From Chromobotia macracanthus (taxonomy: Eukaryota; Chordata; Actinopteri; Cypriniformes; Botiidae): a stretch of 64,000 nucleotides of DNA. Under the pieces are notes generated by a model, which was not told the origin of the DNA, made no database searches, and worked only from the letters and a program-made list of their open reading frames with translations. The position numbers and the translations under genes are program-made. Shown here piece by piece: positions 1 through 16,150 of the stretch (positions are counted from its first letter, which is position 1; every line of letters starts with the position of its first letter). The stretch spans positions 10,580,001-10,644,000 of the forward strand of contig JAZGTH010000005.1 of the NCBI GenBank assembly GCA_036877525.1. The letters run 5' to 3'.

Positions 1-2284
1 TAAGGCAGAAGTCTTGTTTAGAGCAAGCGTGTTAGTTTACATGCATTAGGCAAATGCAACCAACATTTAGGGTAGTTTCACTATTGCTAAACAGGTGCAA
101 TTGACCTATTTTTGGACATATGTCCATCCAGAGATACTTGACACAGACCACAGTTTGGTGAGTCAAATTAGGACCACAAACCACACTGCTAGCCTATACA
201 CTTGTTTTAATAGAAATAGAACAAGCTTAAACTAATTGCAAGGCTTAAAGAGAAACATTTAACCAGTGTTTTTGTAATTTAAAATGTTTATAAACACATC
301 CATTGCTTATGCAAGCCACATACACACTATTAAAATAGCTTTAGTAAACACAGCCAATTTGACAGATTATCTTATTTGAAGTCAAGAGTGTTTACGGACA
401 TTATAAGGTTTAAAGCAAAGTGTACAAAGTTATATCGATAGTGATCATGCAAATCTGATGAGGGGCATGAAGCACAATAGAGCCAGTGATTGTGACGCAA
501 AACTAAAGAGGAAGTGAGGTGCGGTTACATCGCTTTTAAAATAATAGCTTCTCCAAATGGGGAAGCCCAGATTAACTGAAGCCTAGCTATGTGCTCTGGA
601 TGGAGCCTTTTATTATAAACCGATCTCTGACGTAAATCCAAATGCTAACCATTGTAACAATAATCGCACAACTGATCTCGAATCAATAATAAGAGGCCAT
701 GTCCTTCACGTCCAGTTCTTAATACCATTCCAGAGGGGCGGCCTTTCCTTAGAGACCCCCATCAATGGAGGGCATTGACGGATTAAAACTGGGGGAGGAG
801 TTTTCTGATTAAATCCCAAACTGCCTACAGATTTTCTGCATCCCTGGAGTCCTTTTTGACAGGCTTTGCGAGTAAGGAACATTAACTGCACCCTGGAAAC
901 ATTGTAAAATCGTGTTAATTTTAAAAACAGAATACAACCAATGGATCTAGACAGCTCACCTAAGCACTTCACCAGCAAATGCGAATGCTCTGCCAAGCCT
1001 TATTTGTAAAATCTCTGCAGTAAAAGCTATATTATTGTAAGAATAAATGTAAATGCTATACAAGCAAAGGAAATGGGCCTTAATATAGAGGAAATGGTTT
1101 CATGCGTAGCTGTAATGGATTCTGAGTAATGCTTACCGATTGGGCTCATGGTTCTCATGATAGGCACTAAATAATCAGCTAGGACCGATAAATGCATGTA
1201 CAGAGCTTTTCCGCAGCATTTAGGGGTCATTTACACAGAATGTGTTCTTGCATTTAAAACAGTATGTTGGTGTTATGGCTGGTTTTAATCTGGCAACATG
1301 CTGTGTGTGATTGATTGTACAGGGAAGCATGCAAGACAGTGTTCTAGTAATGTACTTGTATGTGTTCCTCAAAAGTCAGTGAAGGATATTAAATATTCCA
1401 GTCTAGAATTGGAACACACTGGTAAGGTAAGGGGGGAGTTACAGGTAAGGGGGAGTTCTCATAATCTACAGACTCATGGGGGAAAAAAACTACTTCCACA
1501 ATTCCTGCAGAGATTTTCCAAATAAATTTGCTGACATGAAAGCATTGATAACCTTTCAGCGTGAATATTTAGGCAGTTTTCATTGCATCGATAAATAATG
1601 AATGAAGTCCCCTCTAGGTGGTGGCTTCTTTCATGAATTTTAGAGTGACAGGGCATCCACAACACAAAATCTTTGCTCTTCTTCCCCAGTTTCCTCTTGA
1701 CAAGTAGAGGTCACACTCAATTGTATTGTTTTGTCTTAGCATTCTCATCACAACAAGATACAAAAGATATACAAAAGATATAAACTTTAAACTTCCTAAA
1801 TATCTTTTGCCCAATCAAATACTTTTTAGAATAAAAAAGTCCCTTCCCTAATACAAAAATTACAGCTTTGTGGCTAGTCGTGTTTAAATAGGAAATGTCA
1901 ACACAGTAAATATAAAAGAGCTTATCACGCCATTCGATAGGGTCTATAATTAACATAGACTGAGCCAATGACGTTTATCTAAATCAACAGATAATGTCCA
2001 TAAAGATCCCAGTATACTCCAATCTTACTGCACAGCCTGGATTTCATGCAGAAAACAGCCACATGAGCTTTTGGCAATCATCCCAACCAGCACACTTCCT
2101 TTCTTCCCAGTGGACTAAAAATGTCTGTTGGCCTCAGCTGCTAGTTGCCTCCTTTGCATCAAATGCCAAAATCTGGGTCTGCCGTCCACTGCTCTCGGTG
2201 CTGCCTCCCCCACCTACCCAGGTAACATTTTTAGGATGTAAGAACGCTTCACTAATGTTTCTATTAAGTAATAAAACATTAAAA

Positions 2285-2541
2285 ACATTATTTTGAAAGT
2301 TCATTGGACATTTTTAGACATTGTATTAACATTAGTGCTTTGAAAAAGAAAGTTATTTAAAAATGTTTTAATTCTGTAACTTAAAACAAAATTTTTTTAA
2401 AACATTCCACTAACTACTTTAAAACATTTTTAATATGATAAAGTTAAGAAAACATTCTACTAACGTGCCTGCAAGAATGTTTTCTTACAACTTTGAAAGA
2501 ATGTTAGCCAATGTTCTGAGAACGTTTCCTGTTAGCCGGGT
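2285..2541 (+). repeat. Interspersed AT-rich repeat, family A copy 1
   Basis: The segment ends in a run reading 'aatgttagccaatgttctgagaacgtttcctgttagccggg'-like text and aligns by eye along its length with 7010-7233 (same order of blocks: ttccactaactactt, ctactaa, gcaagaa, gaatgttagcca, ctgttagc). A third copy in reverse orientation is at 47721-47866. No coding capacity is visible. It is probably a non-autonomous DNA element; class not determined. Confidence 0.6.
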
Positions 2542-3381
2542 ATTTCCTGCTCTCCAATATCTGTGAGTATTTTTAGCCTTAAATTAGGAGCACTGGACCA
2601 TTAACAGGATCTGGTGCAATGCTTTCCGTATCCATTAGACGCCCGAGCTAGCGGCAGAGAGACAAGAAAGCACTAACAGTCAGTTCTGCAGAAACAAGGA
2701 ATTGTGGGGGATCCATAATTCATTGTGCTTAACAGAATATATAAGCTAATAAAAAAATCTAGTGATTTCCCTCATAATGAGAGAGATAGAAGGAGCAAGG
2801 CAGGAGACAAAAGCCATCATTTCTTTCATTATTCGTCCTTCATTTTTTGCTTCGTGGCCTCAGAATATTTATAGTCTGTGAAGCACAGATTGGCTTTTTT
2901 AAGCTCAGTCATCAGCCTGGCTTGTTAGGCAAGATTTAAGAATGTGGAGACTTCTGATTTTTGCAGGGGAGTGGCTGTTTCTCTGGAGCCATAAATAAAA
3001 ATAAAAACAGGCGTTTTATAAGCTGCTCTCTTAGCGAGGATGTAATACAACAAGTGATGCGTCTACGAACTTTCCAGACTAAACACACCAGTTAATCACA
3101 CCACTGTGTGTGCTCTGTCTGGACAGAAGTATTTGGATCCATTATCTAATTTCTATGCAAAAAGTATAAAGTTACACAAATAGATCTAAAGATGGAGTCG
3201 GTTTTACCCAACTTCCCTTCTTTTGTAAGTAAATCGTTTAGGATTTTTCATGCTTCATATAGCTATGCTGGAAGCTGTTCTTTGAGCTGGAACATCATCA
3301 TCCATTCATAAATAATCTATTAGCTATATTTTCTTCTTATGCTCAGCTGCCAGTTACTGATCAATCTCTCACCATAATGAC

Positions 3382-3483
3382 TGCATGATCAATCTCCTAA
3401 CATTCCACTGCTTCTTCAGTAACCAATCACAATGCATGATCGGTCTCCTAACATGTCACCCCTTCAGCAGTAACCGATCACAA
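3382..3483 (+). repeat. 51-bp tandem duplication
   Basis: Two adjacent units, 3382-3432 and 3433-3483, share tgcatgatc, tctcctaacat, cttcag, taacc and atcacaa in the same order. The first unit contains an intact CCAAT pentamer. It lies inside vav2 intron 1. Confidence 0.7.
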
Positions 3484-4121
3484 TCCTCAGAGCCTTAAGT
3501 CAATCAGTCATTACTAGACTGAAGAAAAAGAATGTGAAAGTATGATGATTTCGTCAAAGCCTTGACGAGACCTGTGTGAATACGCCTTCAGGTTTAATAC
3601 GTTTACAAGAAAGTGACCGAAGTCTGCAAAATTTTAAATTGTGTAAATCTCTCAGGACTGTCTTATGGGCATGTAACATGTGGTTTTATATTAGAGGAAA
3701 AGGGTGATGGAGAGAATGAGGGAGGCGAATCAGCCTACTCTGTCTTCAATGGATGGCTCTGTTTTAATGTGGGTTTGCCTGTTTTAATGTCTGCCTCCAG
3801 TACTAATCTAATAAGGCTCTTTGCTGCTTAACATGGTTTTTAATGACTGGAAAACACAACACAATGAACAAGACAAAGTGCTGATGCTTCCTGAGGGAGG
3901 CATATACTAACAGATGGGTTTAATACTCACCAAATGAAAACTTCAATCCCTTGTGCACGAGCGAACAGACCTCTGTGCATGTGTGTGTTTGTGTGGGGTC
4001 AAAACACTAAGCTAATCATATTAATAGTCTTTGTAACTTGAAAAGTTTTAAAAGTGTGATAAGTATTCACCAGATACTTTTGAATACTTATCATTTGGTG
4101 ACCTATGATCATTGAAGTACA

Positions 4122-4264
4122 CACACTTAAAAATAAAGGTTGCTTAAAGGTTCTTTATCCAGCTGTGTGGTTTCAGAAAGAACCTAAAACACAGACAGAA
4201 CCTTTCTGTTGGAACAATGTTCTATAAGCTACAAAAACGTAAGAAATTGTTCTTTTAGGAACCT
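4122..4264 (+). mobile_element. Short non-autonomous repeat (AAAAATAAAGGTT...AGGAACC type)
   Basis: It starts with acacttaaaaataaaggtt and ends with tcttttaggaacc, with internal aaggttctttat and agaacctttctgt. These words match a small repeat that is frequent in cyprinid genomes. There is no coding capacity. Family name not assigned. Confidence 0.55.
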
Positions 4265-7009
4265 TGTCTAAAATGTTCTGAATGTTCTGGAACTAAAAAC
4301 AGTTCTTCTATGACATCATTACAAAAATCTCTTTTGGTGTAATTCTTCTCCATATAATTAATTCAAACCTTGTAACGTTAATATAATCTGATGATGTCAA
4401 AACCAATTCTGTACCTGGATGTCAAAACCAATTCAATCTCTTCTACATAAAGCCCAAACTACGTATTGACATTGTAAATCATAGTCTTGGTGTTAGTCAC
4501 AACACCTTATTGACCAGACTTAGATTTGGCTGAACCTGAGGGAGTTTTATCCAACAGGAAATACAGCAGGTGTATATATAAACATCAGTGCTGTGAGGAA
4601 TAGAGAGAATATGGAGAACAGAGACACAATAGGCTGCCATTTTGGTCTATTCAATCATTCATGAGCTTGTGCCATGAAGTGAAGAGCAAAATCATGTAGA
4701 TTTTTTTTCCTGCTGTCTCTCTCACTCACTAACTCAATTACCTGTGAGAAATGCTACCTCTTAGTAAAACCAATAACATTCTGCTATAACTAAACTTCAA
4801 GCGTAAACTTGGAGAAAGGGTGATCTCATGCTGAGGTTGTTCCAAGTCCTGCAGCTAAATGTTTTGAAAAACTAGATGGCAAAAGTATCACAGTATTTCT
4901 AGAGCCAGTTTAATATTTTAGTCTCACAGGAAAACCGAAACAATTTCATTCCAACTTCTCATCAAACCTTTTGTTGAAACATTAATTTTAATCTCTTCAT
5001 TACCATTATCCCCAGAGTGAGAAAGGCCTGTTTAAAATGGAAAAAAACCCTCTAAAAATCATTTTGTTTTGATCAGCTGTAACGTTTCAGTTGTTTTCTC
5101 AAAGGAGTCCTGCGGACTTTGTTTTAATTAGGCTTTTCAAGGTTAAAACAGTACTAAAGATCTTTGTTTCCCACCATTGTTTGCACTGTTTCGCTCCAAG
5201 AAAAATCTGGATTTCCTTCATGTTCGTTAAAGAACAAATCAACTTTCTCTCATTACCTTGGCTCAGCTCAGTGTTAAGCAGCATGCAGACAAGACTGAAT
5301 TTGAATGGGATACAAATCCTGCAAATACCTCAAGCTTTCATCCAGCAAAGTTAACGAGGATAACACCTAAAAAACATCAAGTTATTAAAGTTACTGGCAG
5401 AGGCAGAGTAGTTCTCATTCCAATAAAGACTTTATTTCAGAAGTCTCAGTGCAATGTGATACCTGGTGACAATTTTCTAAGCACATTTCCGAATATGTAT
5501 TTTAGTAGCTTTAAAATTCCCTCTGTATAGATTCACCAACTGAACCTTAAATCATATGAACATGCTTTTATTCTGGGAGTAACTGTTTAGTTTTTACAAA
5601 TTAACGCAAGCACTGCAGCTTTATTGAAAGAGCAATGTTTAGTGCCCTAAACATTAGATCATGGTCTCTCAGGGGTAAATTATTGAGTTTAAGACATGAT
5701 GTAACTCAAATGTTTATGCAGATTTGTTTACAAACATAAAAAATTAAATGTGTGTAAATTGTAACATGCCCAATTTTTTAATATAAATCTGCTGTTAGAT
5801 AAAAAAAAAGAACTAATGTTCCCACTCATCCAGCTCGCAGTAATACACAGCGGTTTTGTCTAATTACTTACAGTGGACGTGAAAGAGACAGGACTGTTGT
5901 CAGAGGTTAGCAGGCACTTTAACATCTGGACATCAGCTTGTATTGGGGCTAAATATCTGAGTTTAGACAATGTGCCTGCTACACAACTGCAGCTGATTGC
6001 TACTGAGACGCTACAGACCGATCTAAGTGTGTGACATGCACAAAATAAACCATCAGCATAATCAGTCAAAAACAGCATGCTAACAAAAACGTGCTAATTT
6101 AATAAACTGACGAGACTAATTCTAGCCTGGGGACTAGACTAATTCTAGGTATTAATAAGAGCATGCCCACAGCAGGGCAAATGAACCCTTAATAGGACGC
6201 CTCACTAGAGAGATATGCATCACGGCCCAAATGAATTTCATTAAACCAGGTGAGGAGGGATTTGAAAAGGGACTTTTTATTTTTTTATCCCTGCAGTTAA
6301 ACACAGGTGATGCTAAATGACCTGTAAAGGTTCTGTTGATTACAGACTAATTTAAGCAGCAAATATTAATCAAGCTGCTCCATTGCAGCTCCGTCCAGGT
6401 GTTTGAGCTACACCCGGGCCTAAATCTGGCCTCTGCGCAATCATGGATCAGCAGTGTGAAACGGTCAATAGTTCCACCTCATCATGGCATTTGTGCTTGA
6501 CATTTAAACAAACATATCAAACATCGGTGAGATACGGCACGTGTCCCTGTGAAGCACTGGCACAAAATGACATTAGAGTTGGAGAATGTCGATTCCTCAT
6601 TTCCATGTGTGCCATAACGAGCATACTAATGCAGGAAAGGGCATTTGAATAAGGGGAAACTGTCACATTATGCCACTGCTGATGACTCCCTGAGCTATGA
6701 TGAATATGAGTTTTATGTACTTGTATATAGTTGCATGAGTGAGTCTCTCACATCTCCTCACAATAATTATCTCACTCACACACACACCAGGACTCAACAA
6801 TAAGATTTTTTTTCTTACTGTAGTTCAGATTTTAACTTGCCCTGCCAACACTATCACTGGTCACAACACAAAAAGATGCATTTTATTTTTAGTAATGTAT
6901 TTTTTATGTGGCATGCTTTTTTTTGAGTGCTTTCAGTTTCTTTAACATTTCAATTAAATAAGAAAAACAGTAAAACTTTCTTATTTTAAAACATTTTGTC
7001 AATTTATTT

Positions 7010-7233
7010 CCCTAGTAATGTTTAAACGTCCAGTTTTTTTGGCATTATATAAACATTACTGCTTGGTTATAAGAAAGTTTTTTGAAATGTTCCACTAACT
7101 ACTTAAGAATAACGTTTTTGATATATATCATATATAATGTTCTGAAAGTTCTACTAAGGTTACTGCAAGAACTTTTTGGTAACTTTTAAAGAATGTTAGC
7201 CAACGTTCTGAAAACATTCCCTGTTAGCAAGGA
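7010..7233 (+). repeat. Interspersed AT-rich repeat, family A copy 2
   Basis: Homologous by eye to 2285-2541. It ends with gaatgttagccaacgttctgaaaacattccctgttagc. The two copies differ by many substitutions, so the insertions are old. Confidence 0.6.
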
Positions 7234-10200
7234 ATGAGGGCACAATCTAAACTTACAAAAGCATCTCAGAAATCCCATAATGCACTGCATAAAAGTGAGG
7301 TGAGTTTTTAGGAGACGATCAAGGCAGTGATCTGGATGAGCTAAGCTAGGAGGATGACGTGTTGGTTTAGCCATGTGTGTCTGTTTGTAATGCCATACGG
7401 CAGCAAGCCTGGGTGAGGTCTAGCAGAAAGATGAAGTGCTGGGAGGAAGATTAATGTGTCCAGGCTCCGCAGTTCATCATCTCAGGAGTCCGTCTGGAAG
7501 TACTGGTCAGGCTAAACACTATTCCAGACTCCAGCAACACTCCACAGTCAAGGTCACAGAAGAGAAGCGTGAAGATGAAATCTGAACAAAGCAGTGAAAT
7601 CAAACCAGACTGAAAGAACAAGGACAATCATGTACAAAACAAAGATTCACAGCTAATCCTATGACTTAAACTAATGGATTGTGGTTTGAAATTCAAAGCA
7701 GACAAAGAATGAAGCTTATGATACGCCAGCTGAAAATCTTATTGTAAGAAATTGGTTTGTTTCATTTTAACTAAAAAGAATGTGGCTGAACAGCTCAACA
7801 GCCATGGGGCAAGTAAAAGGACAAACTCAAAATTTCCAACTTAAAAATACTCATTTTGCCTAAAATAGTCAAGTGTATTTCCTAAAAGCTATTTGCACAG
7901 GCGGGCACAGACATAGGCCTGTTACCACTGAAAGCAAAGCAAATCAGGAGGATATATTTAGACCTATCATTTTACATTTTTGAAATTTGCATTCGGGTCA
8001 ACCAATCAAATTTATGTCCACTACAGACCTGAATGAACAGAATTGTATCATGACATAATGATACACAAATCCGTCCATTTTATCTAAGACTTTATCTGTA
8101 ACTGCAGTAATGCTCTAGTAATGTTTTAATTCACAAAAAATCTGTCTGCAGTCAGTGGTCCAATCCTGCCCTGCCTATTCCTTAAAGAAAAAGACACTTA
8201 TCCTGACATTTCCGATACTTCACGTGGGTGTCAAACTCCAGTGAGAGCTGAATGTTTCCATATAAAACACATCTTTGTGAAACAGAAGATGAAGTTGAAA
8301 ACCTAATCCTGCGAAATGAAAACAGATCTTCCTCAGCCCTGAAAATCTTTATGGGAAAAAGATTGGTGTGTTCTGCCAAAGATGTTACATAGTACTGCAG
8401 AAACACACTAGGAATACACTCCACTGGGTGTGATCCAGCGCTAATAAAAGGAGAGAAATAAAATGTTTTTGTTCTCACTTGGAGAAATGCACTAAATCTC
8501 TAAATCTCTTCCCTCCCAGATGAGTGCTTTCTGTCCAAAACAAAACCTTTATAATTTTGTCATAAAGAAAGAAAGCACTGAACTTCTTTGTGCTGCAGTT
8601 TCTGAATAATGAATGTCTAAGCCAGAGATTCTGCAGTGAAACCTCCCTAGCAAACAGAATAGAGAAAGCGTAACAGAAACTCTTCTGATTCACCGAAAGC
8701 AGAAGTGTTACCCTTGAAAAACTATTTTAAGCTGTTGCACCTGCATAAACACGCATTTGGTTTAGATAACGCTAAACTTAAATTAGACAAATGCCACAGT
8801 GTAAGTTGACATCAAAAATAAGCTTTAAAGACTTTAAGCTTACAAACTTCATATTGTTTTAATTTCTCAGGTATGTATATTTTGTTTTATATTTACATTT
8901 TATTTATAAATTAAATACATACATACGACATTAGCTGAAATGTGCAGCACAGAACACACTGCGAAGGAAACTGCATCCCACAATTCACACTATGTATTGC
9001 TGCATAATGCATTATGTCACGTAGGCAAGTCATTTTTACATTTTTTTTTTAAAAAAGCAGCCAGCATACAGTTACTGTTATGTATCAAGTGCTAGTATCA
9101 AGCTCTAAACATAGTCTATTATATCTACTCCTGCGACTGCTAAAGCAAACTAATTTATTCAATCTCTTCTACAAACACAGCAAAATGGGTAAACTAAACA
9201 AGATTTCAATGCAACACAAAAATGAAAGAGCAGATATACAGTGAATTTGTGAATGATTCTAATACTCTGCTGAAGTCACTAAATGCGTCAAGAATTCTTT
9301 TTATACGTATTGACTTGAACTAAACACTGCAGACATGAAACTACTATTTGGAAAATTGAGCGAGAACAAGAGACAGAGAGAGAGAGTGGCAGAAAGATCT
9401 AAGCTTCAGCTAGAATAAATCCCCTCAGCTACAGAAAAGTTATTATGACAGATTCAACCAAAAAGAGGAGGGAGAGACCCTGCAGACACAATAGTGTCCG
9501 GATTCTGAGAGCATACTTCATCTTAGAGCGCTCTAGTTCCTCAGGGGTGGGGATGGGTGTGCTTTGAATTCTCTGTTCTGCTTCCAGATGTTTCTTGTAG
9601 TCTAGATGAGGGGAGGGGGGAGAGGTTATACAACTCCTTAAATAACCTCCTACTCTCTGAGGGCAGAGAAAAGCCGGAAGTACGGAGGCCTGAGGAAGTC
9701 TGCAGGCGCTGGCCCTGGATTTGTGCTTTTGTTTATTAGCCGACCAATGAAATCACTGTATACTTCAGGAAAACCCCTTCCCTGAAGAGATGATTGTGGT
9801 GGAAGGGTCAGCTTGATTCAGAAAGCTCTGTTTCAGTGAAGACAGCCACTAAAAGCTTCCTCCTCAATCATAGCTTCTCCAGCCCTTTTGTTTTTTGTTG
9901 TTGTTTTTCAACAAAGCCGCTTCCTGCAGGATTCTCAATGGTTTCAGCTCTAATCCTTTCACACCCGATCGGTTTCATTACAACCCAGTCTTATTGCTGC
10001 CCCATTTCTCAACTTTCCTCCTCCTTAATAGAAACAGCTTCTCCATAATCATGCCTGCTGTTACAACGTCTACTTCCAGCATGTTGGAAATTGCTTTTGC
10101 AGGTGCTATCCATCAATATCGGACACCTGAACAACAAAAGCCTGTTTGTGGAAACTTCAAACTTCTGTGTCTCCTCCCTTCGATCACTTATTCATTCTTT

Positions 10201-12189
10201 TATCCATTATTCAATGTGAAATGATAAAGATCAGCGCTGGGTAACTGTGACTGAACGTGTGCTGGGTGGTTTAGGAAGGTGTTTTCTTCATTTGTCTACA
10301 GGGAATCCAATTTGCGAGTGAAATGAACGCAGTGCCTTACATGCAGAATGTGGCGCATGATGACATGATCAGATAACCCATGATGCACTTTGGAAAGAGG
10401 TTATTATCTAGCGGCTGGATGTGCTGCCTTTTCTGGGAGAATAAATGAATGCCGGCACTAGCGTGGTTACTGCTAAAATAGTTTTGGATGCAGCCTGCTG
10501 AGGAACATGAGGCAGCTGTAAGTAGAGGACACTGTGATTTCAAGCTATTACAATCTCTTACATTTCAGTCTCTTACACTGCAGTCATACTGCTGTACTGT
10601 TTGCTTATAATGAAATCTACAGGCACCACCGTAGGCATTTTTCCCACAAAACCAAGCTGTAGACACTGCGAATCTTCCCACAAAATAAAGCTGAGCATTC
10701 ATTACGTACAGTCTGTGATTTAACAAACCAACAAAGCGGAGGAAAGAAATTAAACACTGAGCATATGCGATCAAAAGCATGCCTGTCTTGACAGATTGTA
10801 AATAAAATAAACACATTTTCCAAACTATACACAATACACATAATACACAACCTGTGTGTCTTCCTCTAAAAAACAGTTTGCATCTAACAGTTCTTTCCAT
10901 TTGCCAGAAGCTGCGCCTGCACAATAACCTGGCCACATTTGCCTACTGACACTAAATAGACTGACAGCAGAGATGAGAATCATGCAGGATTTCCATATTT
11001 ATAATCAAACAGATGGTGACACGCAACAAACTTTTACTTCCTGATCCAGCAATGTACCATTCAAGCTTTGTTTGCCATGGAAACTATCCACTGTTACAAT
11101 CAAGAGACATGATTGGTGATACCTGTAATGAAGTACATTAGAGAGTAAAGCAATAAAACAACAATGTAATAACTGTGTCGACAAGCCATTTGTCTATCGC
11201 ATGCTAAATGTATTACTGCTGTGAGACGGAAACAAATCAGAAGACATTTGGCGTTTAATGTAGAATTATGAGTGCAGATTTTTTCGATCAAAGATATTCA
11301 AAAGGTGAGGCGGACAACAATGCAGCAGCAAAAAAAGTGAAAAAAAAGATAATTGTAATCGCTGATAGAGTTTAGATACTGCTTCGAACAGTGTAAAAAA
11401 ACAAGCTTCACACAAGACAGCTATTAATTAACACAGAACCTCTACACTGACTGACTGTTGACTTTTTGTTTACAATCCTACAACCTGTATCTATAACTGA
11501 AAAGAACTAATACTTAACATTTATTATTAAATAATTTGTGAAATTGGTAATTTGACCGATATGCATAACAACTTGTACATAAAATGCATAAAGAACAAAT
11601 GGGGAGCTGTAAATGATTATTTAATGAAGTAAAAACCATTTAATTTCTGTAAATGCTCTCAAGGCAGGACCCTCTATCATGTTCTTGTTGACAAAACAGG
11701 ATAAATATCTGCAGCTTGGGTTCGAACATTTCATTGCTTACAAACGCAAAGCATAAGTGTAACAGAATTACCTTTAAACTAAAGGATTCCACTTTATATT
11801 TACAAAATAAACAAGTTGTTAATACAGTTGGAATAACTGTATTGCATTACGGAAAAACAGCAGACAGCAATCAGTATTTAAATAGCCAGTGGACACAGTA
11901 CGAAGGAAGTGAGTTCTGTTTTAATCTCAGTTTAAAAACAGTCACTAATCCTGAGTCTGCTCACAGGGAAGCAACAACAACAGAAAGGGTGGAAACAATA
12001 CACAACTTCCTGTTTGCATGATTAACGACCAGGCCAGCCGGGGATAAGATCAATACACAGCAGCCATTTACAGGACTCTCTGATGTTGCCATCCTACCCC
12101 TCTACCTTCGTCCTATTTCCTAGCCATTTATGAGATATAATCAATTCTGTTCAGTAATGGGGTATTGGTTAGCATTGTATTGCTGGGGA

Positions 12190-14200
<2,011 letters not shown>

Positions 14201-15959
14201 GTTTTGCCGAATCTGCAGGTTTAGTCTTACTCTTCCCATGTGGAAAGTAGGGTTCGATCTGTGAAATATTTGGTGTAATCAAAATGAATTTTAATAAATA
14301 AAAATATTGCTAAAAGTCACATTATTTGTTGTTTGACACATGTAGTAGACCACTTTTGTGCCGTGGGTAATAGGTGGGTTTCAATCCAGGTACCACCGCA
14401 AGTATATTTCAAACCTGTGGGAAGCACTGCAGTGCGTTCCAAAATGTTGCAAAACAAGCATTGCAAAAGATTTGCGTCTCGGGAGACAATCGTATCTCTT
14501 AGAGATAGCAGAAAATATGGAGCAGCTTATCATCACATCCAGTGAGGGGCTGGCACGAAGAAGTGTGTTTGGAAAAGAAAGGTGCGACTGTTTGCTACGC
14601 CTCTAAACACCATACTGATGCATATCACCAGTCAGAAGCTACGATCAATCTGCAGCAAATACCACAGAAAAAACATCACCGCACGCCAGTAGAGGAATGT
14701 GGGAGTGCGAAAAGGATGTTTTTTGAGTGCCGACAACTACAGTTTCTGTACATCTCAAACATCCTGAGGCAGGAGTCATCCTTGGTGCTTAGAGCTTCAG
14801 ACCTCACCAGAAGATGAGAAAAGACAATAATAGTGAGAAAAGACGACTGAAATTTTGGAGAGAAGTCTACAGAAGAACAGCAGGAAGGAGAGTATGGTAT
14901 ATAAAGATGTTGTCTGTCAAAAAGAGAGACAGCCATCTGTTGGTTCTGCCTAACTGCCCTTCCGTTCCTTCGGTAGCTGTCTGGCTCAGCACGCTCTGAA
15001 AAAGTCAGGTTTTATTCCCTGGCTCATCCGTGTTAATATTCCACAACAAACTGCTCACAGATGGGGGCTCGTTTATGAACATAAGCTCCCTGTGTGGGTT
15101 GATCTTTATCTCAGATCTCTTTTTTCTACAGAAGTCACTTGTGATGAAGCTGGCATCTCGAAAACCTTGCAGGAACTCTGTATTCTGCTGAATGTTTTCA
15201 GTGCAATGCCTACTAAATGATCTTGTTAAAATGAGGTAGAGTTCAAGATTAATGTTTTAAATTAATAGCGATAATATTCCATTACTCAGTTATCTTCCCT
15301 GGGTGCCCATTTTATAGCTATTAAGAGTTACTATTGAGTCACTGCTTACGTAAAGCATTGTTGCAGAAATGTATAATGTTAACAGCGCGGCCGGTCCAAC
15401 CCAAACAAAAAACATGAAATCAATCAAGCTGAAATACATGTGTCTCGTTTTGAAGATCTTACACTAGTCTAGTCCTAAATATGTCCAGTAGGAATGCACT
15501 GAAAATGAATTATACTTTATTTAATAATGAGATCTCACTGAAAGGTTTTCAAGTTGTATTTTATTCAAACAATATTGTAAAAATGGATGGCCATAAAGTC
15601 ACACTTTTTTAAGATTAATATAATTAGGTTTTTGACCCAATGTGTAGAATTCTCAGTTTTGGTTAACATGTTCCTTTTTAGTTTGTCACTAATGTTCAGT
15701 GGTGGTTTGAGGGTCTTTGTTAACCTTATTAACCAAGAACTGCAATTCCAAAGAAAGTTGTTTAATAAAGGTTCTCCCTAAAGAAATGAACAGAAACCAA
15801 CGATTAAAACCCTCCACTCTTGAAACATTCCAGCAGAGCCAGCAATATGATCAGAACACACAAACATAAACTTTAGACATGAAACATCAAACCCTGGCAT
15901 CCACAAACAATACTTAATTTGTCTAAGCTCTCGTCTTTTGTCTGCAAATAAACCACTTT

Positions 15960-16150
15960 CAAGAACATTCTCCTAATTGAGTGGTGTCGCATTTCCTCCC
16001 CTGTGAAATCTCATCCACTTTCTCTGACACAGCTGATCACAGCTGCACTGTCCAGGAAGTGTCCCTAACAGGCCCTATTGATGAAATTACCTGTGGCCAG
16101 CTGCCAGGGGTCAAAGATCACAGAAAGGTTATGTGTGTATAGATTAAATT
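15960..16150. promoter_or_regulatory. Candidate enhancer in vav2 intron 1
   Basis: Within 200 bp there are three CAGCTG E-boxes (16030-16035, 16040-16045, 16098-16103), an ETS-type AGGAAGTG (16054-16061) and a DR1-type nuclear receptor site GGGTCAAAGATCA (16108-16120). The stretch is less AT-rich and less repetitive than its surroundings. The motifs are seen in the sequence; enhancer function is inferred. Confidence 0.35.

Noticed and set aside
5091..5530. Two overlapping plus-strand frames of 87 and 90 codons
   Set aside because: Opposite to the host gene, no homology recognised, ordinary AT-rich composition; chance frames.
14333..14999. Three overlapping plus-strand frames that could suggest a small gene
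   Set aside because: They are in different frames, have no start context, splice signals or recognisable domain, and lie inside vav2 intron 1.
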